From Casp-actino8 sp039800005 (GTDB taxonomy: Bacteria; Actinomycetota; Acidimicrobiia; Acidimicrobiales; Ilumatobacteraceae), in contig JBDLRN010000014.1 in the NCBI GenBank assembly GCA_039800005.1, positions 1-64,000 on the forward strand: DNA of 64,000 nt, written 5' to 3'. Positions 59,059 to 64,000 of the stretch are shown piece after piece; position 1 is the first letter of the stretch, and each line of letters starts with the position of its first letter. A model generated the notes under the pieces. That model did not search any database. It worked only from the letters and a program-made list of their open reading frames with translations, and was not told where the DNA came from. The position numbers and the translations under genes are program-made.

Positions 59059-59576
59059 CGATCGAGCCGGATCGGAATCGACCCGTGGCCGCTCAGTCCT
59101 TCCGTGCCGGAGTGGTGATGGTCGTCCGACGCGACGACGGCGCGCTGCTCGCCTGCGAGCGAGCCGACGCTCCAGGTTCGTGGCAGCTTCCGCAGGGCGG
59201 CATCGATCCGGATGAGAGTCCGGTCGACGCGGCCTGGCGAGAACTCGGCGAGGAGACCGGTCTGACCGTCGGTCACGTTCGTCTGGTGAGCGAACTGCCC
59301 GACTGGATCGTCTACGAATGGCCGCCGGAACTTCGCACGGCGACTCGAAAGTTCGGAGCGTCGGTGCGCGGCCAGGCGCAGAAGTGGTTCTTGTTCGGTG
59401 TCGTCCCGTCGGATGACGACGTCGACGATCTTGGACACGCTCATCACGTCGAACCGCGAGTCGACGAACGCGAGTTTCGCGCCTGGACCTGGATGGATCC
59501 CCACACGCTCGTCGAGACGGTGGTCGAATGGCGTCGCGACGCCTACCGACGCGCCTTCTCGCGTCTCTTGCCGTGA
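59055..59576 (+). CDS. rppH: Nudix hydrolase, RNA pyrophosphohydrolase (RppH) type
   Basis: A 173-residue Nudix enzyme. The entry motif WQLPQGGIDPDESPVDAAWRELGEETGL contains the full Nudix box (G, REL, EE, G; quoted in parts), and the WQLPQGGID form is the RppH/diadenosine-polyphosphatase version. KWFLFG and FRAWTWMD match the RppH core. It may remove pyrophosphate from mRNA 5' ends or split dinucleoside polyphosphates. The start is TTG in a TTGA overlap with aspS, the only TTG start I call here. Confidence 0.85.
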   Translation: MTIEPDRNRPVAAQSFRAGVVMVVRRDDGALLACERADAPGSWQLPQGGIDPDESPVDAAWRELGEETGLTVGHVRLVSELPDWIVYEWPPELRTATRKFGASVRGQAQKWFLFGVVPSDDDVDDLGHAHHVEPRVDEREFRAWTWMDPHTLVETVVEWRRDAYRRAFSRLLP

Positions 59577-59583
59577 GTCGATC

Positions 59584-60894
59584 ATGAGCCAACCACCCGA
59601 CCTCTTCACCGCCGCCGCCGAAGAGCGATTGCGCGAACGAGCACCGTTGGCCGCCCGACTGCGTCCTCGCACCATCGACGACGTGGTCGGCCAGGAGCAT
59701 CTCGTCGGGCCCGGTCGCCCGTTGCGCGTCCTGGTCGAGTCGGATCGCCTCACCAGCACCATCTTCTGGGGTCCACCAGGAACGGGCAAGACGACCCTCG
59801 CTCTCGCCGTGGCCGGCACCACTCGACGGGCGTTCGAACAGTTGTCGGCGGTCACGGCCGGTGTGCGCGACGTCCGGGACGTCGTCGAACGGGCGCTCGA
59901 ACGACGCGGTCTGCACGACCAGGGAACCATCCTCTTCCTCGACGAGATCCACCGTTTCTCGCGATCGCAGCAGGACGCTCTGTTGCCCGCCGTCGAGAAC
60001 GGCACTCTCACTCTCATCGGGGCCACCACCGAGAATCCGTATTTCGAGGTGAACGCACCCCTGCGCTCGCGCAGCACGCTCTTTCGACTCGAACCCCTCT
60101 CCGACGACGCGATCCGCCGACTGATCGAGCGAGGTGTCGACGCTCTGACCACCCAGGTCGACGACGACGCCGTCGACCTGCTCGTCCACCGGTCGGGTGG
60201 AGACGGGCGCCGGGCACTCACCTCACTCGACGTGGCCGCGGCCCTGGCGCACCCGGAACCGATTCGGCTCGAACACGTCGAGAGCGCCCTCGGCACCAGC
60301 GCCCTGCGCTACGGACAGGACGAGCACTACGACGTCGTCAGTGCGTTCATCAAGAGCATGCGCGGTTCCGATCCGCAGGCCACCGTGCACTACCTCGCGC
60401 GCATGCTCGAGTCGGGGGAGGACGCTCGCTTCATCGCCCGACGCATGATCGTCTTCGCGTCCGAGGATGTGGGTCTCGCCGATCCGACCGCCCTCACCGT
60501 GGCCGTCGCCGCCGCTCACGCGCTCGAACACGTGGGACTTCCGGAAGCCGAACTCAATCTGGCCCAGGCCGCCCTCCACCTGGCCCTGGCACCCAAGAGC
60601 AATTCCGCCGCCCTGGCCATCTGGTCGGCGCGAGCCGACGTGCGCTCGGGATCCGTGGGGGAGGTACCACCCCATCTTCGCGACGCGCACTACCAGGGGG
60701 CCGGCCAGCTGGGCCACGGAGTCGGCTACCGCTACCCCCACGATCATCCCGGCGGATGGGTCGAACAGCAGTATCTGCCCGATGTCCTGACCGGCCGCGT
60801 GTGGTTCACTCCGACCGAGCGAGACACAATGGGAGAACCGACCGGATCCCCGGAGCCCGATTCGGGGACGTCACGAACAGGAAGGGAGACGTGA
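59584..60894 (+). CDS. rarA: replication-associated recombination protein RarA (MgsA)
   Basis: A 436-residue AAA+ ATPase related to clamp loaders and WRNIP1 that acts at stalled forks. RPRTIDDVVGQEHLVGPG opens the core. Walker A is GPPGTGKTT, Walker B is LFLDEIHRF, sensor 1 is IGATTENP followed by the arginine-finger region LRSRSTLF. The C-terminal tetramerisation domain has KSMRGSDPQATVHYLARML and VFASEDVGLADP, ending YRYPHDHPGGWVEQQYLP (quoted in parts). The last ~30 residues are extra. It ends inside the next gene's start. Confidence 0.94.
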   Translation: MSQPPDLFTAAAEERLRERAPLAARLRPRTIDDVVGQEHLVGPGRPLRVLVESDRLTSTIFWGPPGTGKTTLALAVAGTTRRAFEQLSAVTAGVRDVRDVVERALERRGLHDQGTILFLDEIHRFSRSQQDALLPAVENGTLTLIGATTENPYFEVNAPLRSRSTLFRLEPLSDDAIRRLIERGVDALTTQVDDDAVDLLVHRSGGDGRRALTSLDVAAALAHPEPIRLEHVESALGTSALRYGQDEHYDVVSAFIKSMRGSDPQATVHYLARMLESGEDARFIARRMIVFASEDVGLADPTALTVAVAAAHALEHVGLPEAELNLAQAALHLALAPKSNSAALAIWSARADVRSGSVGEVPPHLRDAHYQGAGQLGHGVGYRYPHDHPGGWVEQQYLPDVLTGRVWFTPTERDTMGEPTGSPEPDSGTSRTGRET

Positions 60895-61349
60895 TGAGTG
60901 CGAGTGATCTGGCGATTCTCGTCGCCGTCCTGTTGTGTGTCATGGGCTTCACGGCTCTCGTGATCGTCCTGTTCCGTCTCCTGCAATCACTCCGCGAAGT
61001 GCGTCACGAATTGGCGGTGTGGCGAGAGAGAACCGAGCCCCTGCTCGCCGAGATGCGCGAGTCGACGCTCGACGCACGCGACGCCGTCGAGGACGCGCGC
61101 CGCGATCTCGACCGATTCGATCGGGTACTGGGCTCGGCCGAGGCGATCAGTGGTGCGATGGCCGGCAGCAGTCGCGTGGCACGCACCGCACTGTCGGCAC
61201 CGGTGATCAAGGTGGCGGCCATCGCCACCGGAACCTCGAGGGCCGCTCGTCGACTGACGCGACGCGAACGGCGAGCTCGTCGCGCCGCGGCGCGATCACA
61301 GTCGTCGACCGCGTCGGTCACTCCCATGCGTCGTCGGAGGTCGTCATGA
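60894..61349 (+). CDS. DUF948-like membrane protein
   Basis: A 151-residue protein with one N-terminal membrane helix (about 5-30) and a long amphipathic helical region (about 35-90, repeated L/V heptads) typical of DUF948 proteins. The C-terminus is Arg/Ser-rich. Function is unknown. GGAAGGGAG lies about 5 nt before the GTG-ATG start; ATG 60894 is chosen. In other actinobacteria a DUF948 gene and a DUF6167 gene precede alaS; here they precede glcD. Confidence 0.78.
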   Translation: MSASDLAILVAVLLCVMGFTALVIVLFRLLQSLREVRHELAVWRERTEPLLAEMRESTLDARDAVEDARRDLDRFDRVLGSAEAISGAMAGSSRVARTALSAPVIKVAAIATGTSRAARRLTRRERRARRAAARSQSSTASVTPMRRRRSS

Positions 61350-61762
61350 TCAAACGGTTGGTCTGGTTCGTCGGCGGTGTCGTGACCGGCGTCGCCACGA
61401 TGGTGTTCACCGGACGCAAGGTACGTCGTCGTGTGGAGAAGGTCGCCAACATCACGCCCATCCGAGCGGTACGCGACGCCACCCAGTCGGTTCGGCAATC
61501 GGTCGCCGAAGTAGGTGACGCAGTCCGCGACGGCCGTGAAGCCATGCGTGCCAAGGAGAACGAGTTGTGGGCGCGGGTCGAGGGTCGCGCTCATGGACTC
61601 GACGAGGATCTCGACGACGACGATGCCGTTCTCGTCGACGGGGAGCCGATCGAGCCCGGGCGAGTGGTGGTGCTGCGTCAACTCGATCCCGGCTTCACCG
61701 ACTCGTCCGACGTGCGACCCGCGCGCGCTCGCCGGACGTCGGGACGTCGCGCGCGCCGATGA
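61346..61762 (+). CDS. DUF6167-like small membrane protein
   Basis: A 138-residue protein. The N-terminus MIKRLVWFVGGVVTGVATMV is a membrane segment followed by basic residues, as in DUF6167 proteins of Streptomyces. A coiled region (about 35-75) and an acidic patch (DEDLDDDDAVLVDGEP) follow, and the end is Arg-rich. It overlaps the DUF948 gene and glcD by ATGA. Function is unknown. Confidence 0.7.
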   Translation: MIKRLVWFVGGVVTGVATMVFTGRKVRRRVEKVANITPIRAVRDATQSVRQSVAEVGDAVRDGREAMRAKENELWARVEGRAHGLDEDLDDDDAVLVDGEPIEPGRVVVLRQLDPGFTDSSDVRPARARRTSGRRARR

Positions 61763-63204
61763 GTCGATCGCCCGTCGCCTCGCTCGACGAGCGCCTGGCC
61801 CACGAGATCGGCATCGAACGGGTTCGCACCGGAACCGTCGAGACCACGCTCTATTCCCACGACGCCTCGTCGATGTCGGGTTCCACTTCACTGGTGTGCT
61901 TTCCCGAGTCGACCGAACACGTGCAGTCCATCGTGAGGGCCTGCCGCGATCACCGTCGTTCGTTCGTCGTGCGAGGTGCCGGCACCGGGCTGGCCGGGGG
62001 AGCGACCCCTCTCGACGATGCCGTCGTCGTCAGCGTCATCCGTATGAACCGAATCCTGTCGGTCGATCCGGTGAATCGACGGGCGTGGGTCGAACCAGGA
62101 GTGCTGAATCTCGACCTCACCCGAGGCGTGTCCGACCACGATCCTCTCTTCGGCCTCCATTTCGCACCCGATCCGAGCAGTCAGCAGAGTTGCACCATCG
62201 GCGGCAACGTCGGCAACAACTCGGGCGGCCCACACTGTCTGGCCGAAGGGGTCACGACCAGTCACGTGCTCGGTGTCGAAGTCGTCCTCACCGACGGCAC
62301 GGTCGTGATGCTGGGCGGCGACGAATCCGACCACGCCGGACTCGACCTGCGCGGAGCCATGGTCGGGAGCGAAGGAATGTTCGGCGTCGTCACCAAGATC
62401 TGCGTGCGATTGACGCAGAATCCGCCGTGTGTCGAGACGATGCTCTTCGACTACGTCGATGTCGCCGACGGTGCGGCCACGGTGAGTGCCGTGATCGCCG
62501 CCGGAATGGTGCCGGCCGCCCTCGAAATGATGGATCGTCTGTGCATCCGAGCCGTCGAGGACTACGTGCAGGCCGGTCTCCCGACCGATGCCGGAGCGGT
62601 TCTGCTCGTCGAGGTCACCGGATCGCGCCACCAGGTCGCCCACGACACCGAGCGCATCATCGAGATCGCCCGCTCGCATCGTTGTCGAACCGTACGACGG
62701 GCGGAATCCGAAGCCGAGCGAGCACTGCTGTGGAAGGGACGCAAGACGGCCTTCGGCGCCGTGGCACGTATCAAGCCCAACTACTACCTGCACGACACGG
62801 TGGTGCCCCGTCGACGCCTGCCCGAGGTTCTCGAGCAGATCTATCGCATCGTGGCCGATCACGACCTGCTCGTCCTCAACGTCTTTCACGCCGGTGACGG
62901 CAACCTTCACCCGCTCATCGTGTTCGACAAGCGCGAACCCGGAGTGATGGATCGGGTCCACGCGGCCGGAGAACTCATCGTGCGCGCCAGTGTGGCGGCC
63001 GGCGGCGTGCTGTCAGGCGAACACGGGATCGGACTCGAGAAGCGCGACTACATGCCGCTCATGTTCGACGACGACGATCTGGCCGCCCAGGCCGCCTTGC
63101 GCCGCGCCTTCGATCCACTCGACCTCGCCAATCCGCACAAGGTGTTGCCCAGTCCGAGCTCGTGTGGCGATGCCGCCCACGTGACCGACGGGATGTGGAT
63201 CTGA
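61759..63204 (+). CDS. glcD: FAD-linked oxidase, glycolate oxidase subunit GlcD type
   Basis: A 481-residue flavoprotein of the VAO/PCMH family. The FAD-binding segments are VVRGAGTGLAGGATP, CTIGGNVGNNSGGPHC and GSEGMFGVVT. The C-terminal domain has FHAGDGNLHPLIV and GVLSGEHGIGLEKRDYM, typical of GlcD/D-lactate dehydrogenases. With GlcE it would oxidise glycolate or a related 2-hydroxy acid and pass electrons to the membrane via GlcF, which would lie past the window end. ATGA overlap upstream, TGATG overlap with glcE. Confidence 0.92.
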   Translation: MSRSPVASLDERLAHEIGIERVRTGTVETTLYSHDASSMSGSTSLVCFPESTEHVQSIVRACRDHRRSFVVRGAGTGLAGGATPLDDAVVVSVIRMNRILSVDPVNRRAWVEPGVLNLDLTRGVSDHDPLFGLHFAPDPSSQQSCTIGGNVGNNSGGPHCLAEGVTTSHVLGVEVVLTDGTVVMLGGDESDHAGLDLRGAMVGSEGMFGVVTKICVRLTQNPPCVETMLFDYVDVADGAATVSAVIAAGMVPAALEMMDRLCIRAVEDYVQAGLPTDAGAVLLVEVTGSRHQVAHDTERIIEIARSHRCRTVRRAESEAERALLWKGRKTAFGAVARIKPNYYLHDTVVPRRRLPEVLEQIYRIVADHDLLVLNVFHAGDGNLHPLIVFDKREPGVMDRVHAAGELIVRASVAAGGVLSGEHGIGLEKRDYMPLMFDDDDLAAQAALRRAFDPLDLANPHKVLPSPSSCGDAAHVTDGMWI

Positions 63205-64000
63205 TGGCCGAGATTCCAGCGCGTCTACGACCCATGGTCGACGAGGTTCGTGGAGCGGTGGAGAGCGACCGCACCGTCGCCGTGCAGGGTCGTTCGACCG
63301 GACGGCTGCTCGCTCACGAGATCACCGGACGGGTCCCCGACGTCACCGTGCGTGCTCCGGGAGGAGTGATCGACTTCCAGCCCGACGAGATGATCGTGCG
63401 TTGCGGGGCCGGGACCGACCTCGACGACCTGCGGGCCGTCCTGGCCGAGCGAGGTCAGCGAGTCGACCTTCCCGGTTCGGGGACGGTGGGAGGAGCGGTC
63501 GCCCGTGGTTGGTCCGACGTGCATCGACTCGGGCGCGGACCCGTGCGCGACGCCGTCCTCGAGGCACTCGTGGTCGATCACCGTGGTCGTCTCGTTCGTG
63601 CCGGTGGTCCGACCGTGAAGAACGTGACCGGCTTCGATCTGGTCCGCGTCATGGTGGGCGCACTCGGAACACTCGGGTTCTTCGGCGAGTTCGTCCTGCG
63701 CACCCGACCCCGACCGCTGGACGCACGTTGGTTCGTGATCGACGACGTCGACCGACGGCGAGTCGACGAACTGCAACGGCGTCTCTTTCGACCGTCGAGT
63801 TTGTTGTGGGACGGTTCCCGTCTCTGGGTGCACCTCGAAGGTCATCCACTCGACATCGACGAGGCCACCACATCGCTCGGAGCCCGACCGAGCGACCTTC
63901 CCGCGCTGCCGTCGTATCGCTGGTCGATGACGCCGAACGATGCACTCGAGGCCGTCGTCGCGTCACACGGCGTCGCCGAAGTCGGGGTGGGTGTGGTCCA
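63204..64000 (+). CDS. glcE: FAD-binding glycolate oxidase subunit GlcE type (truncated by window end)
   Basis: An open frame of at least 265 codons starting with ATG at 63204 in a TGATG overlap with glcD and running off the end. It reads VAVQGRSTGRLLAHE in the FAD-binding region, then GAGTDLDDLRAVLAERGQRVDLPGSGTVGGAVARG (quoted in parts). The GlcE signature GPTVKNVTGFDLVRVMVGALGTLG lies near residue 138 (also quoted in parts). It is shorter than GlcD and lacks the C-terminal GlcD motifs, as expected for GlcE. The stop is not in the window. Confidence 0.88.
   Translation, partial: MAEIPARLRPMVDEVRGAVESDRTVAVQGRSTGRLLAHEITGRVPDVTVRAPGGVIDFQPDEMIVRCGAGTDLDDLRAVLAERGQRVDLPGSGTVGGAVARGWSDVHRLGRGPVRDAVLEALVVDHRGRLVRAGGPTVKNVTGFDLVRVMVGALGTLGFFGEFVLRTRPRPLDARWFVIDDVDRRRVDELQRRLFRPSSLLWDGSRLWVHLEGHPLDIDEATTSLGARPSDLPALPSYRWSMTPNDALEAVVASHGVAEVGVGVV

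Overview
This 64 kb window is high-GC chromosomal DNA, almost entirely filled by 65 protein genes (plus one possible 24-codon leader ORF), nearly all on the + strand. Gene content points to an actinobacterium, and the mix is most like the class Acidimicrobiia (inference from recognised proteins; no search was run). Markers are the proteasome activator Bpa, the mycothiol ligase MshC, an F420:NADP reductase, an InhA-type enoyl reductase, a phosphatidylinositol-mannoside gene set and an actinobacterial DUF3151 protein. It reads as core genome: no tRNA, rRNA, CRISPR array, transposase, integrase or phage gene was seen, and no gene-free stretch exceeds about 150 bases.

Layout. 70-4480: DUF3151, mobA, RNase D, a small acidic protein and the GTPase TypA. 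4506-5309 (minus): a cysteine-rich protein sharing a very short divergent promoter region with alaS. 5347-15729: alaS, ruvX, mltG, then the shikimate cluster aroE-aroC-aroK-aroB-aroQ, an M24 peptidase, efp and nusB. 15768-25624: an Rrf2 regulator (minus), a phosphodiesterase, bpa, dnaE, an unrecognised protein, a nitroreductase, a DUF35/thiolase pair and fabI (minus). 25706-33273: F420:NADP reductase, mshC, plsC, then thrS-HIT-(membrane protein)-pgsA-patA. 33283-38053: a lipoprotein followed by a MacAB-like export module whose adaptor carries a peptidoglycan-binding domain and three Calx-beta-like domains. 38118-45622: an F420-type LLM oxidoreductase (minus), pimA, lemA, htpX, a DUF3048 lipoprotein, pdxST, yebC and a peroxiredoxin. 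45682-55924: ruvCAB-queA-tgt-yajC-secDF-apt-rel. 56024-64000: hisS-aspS-rppH-rarA, two small membrane proteins, and glcD plus a truncated glcE.

Genes are packed into operons with NTGA start/stop overlaps (GTGA, ATGA, TTGA and perhaps CTGA). Where a new transcription unit begins, a TANNNT -10 hexamer repeatedly sits 6-7 nt before the start codon, which is the signature of leaderless mRNAs; I found 15 strict cases on both strands. Among 64 complete genes, 60 stop with TGA, none with TAA and only four with TAG. All four TAG codons lie at the position where they form the start of the next gene's -10 element.

The gene order largely matches the conserved thrS...pgsA...pdxST...ruvCAB...secDF...rel...hisS-aspS...alaS...aro...nusB region of other actinobacteria. 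Here the alaS-to-nusB block lies upstream instead of downstream, and the PIM cluster is split by the exporter module.
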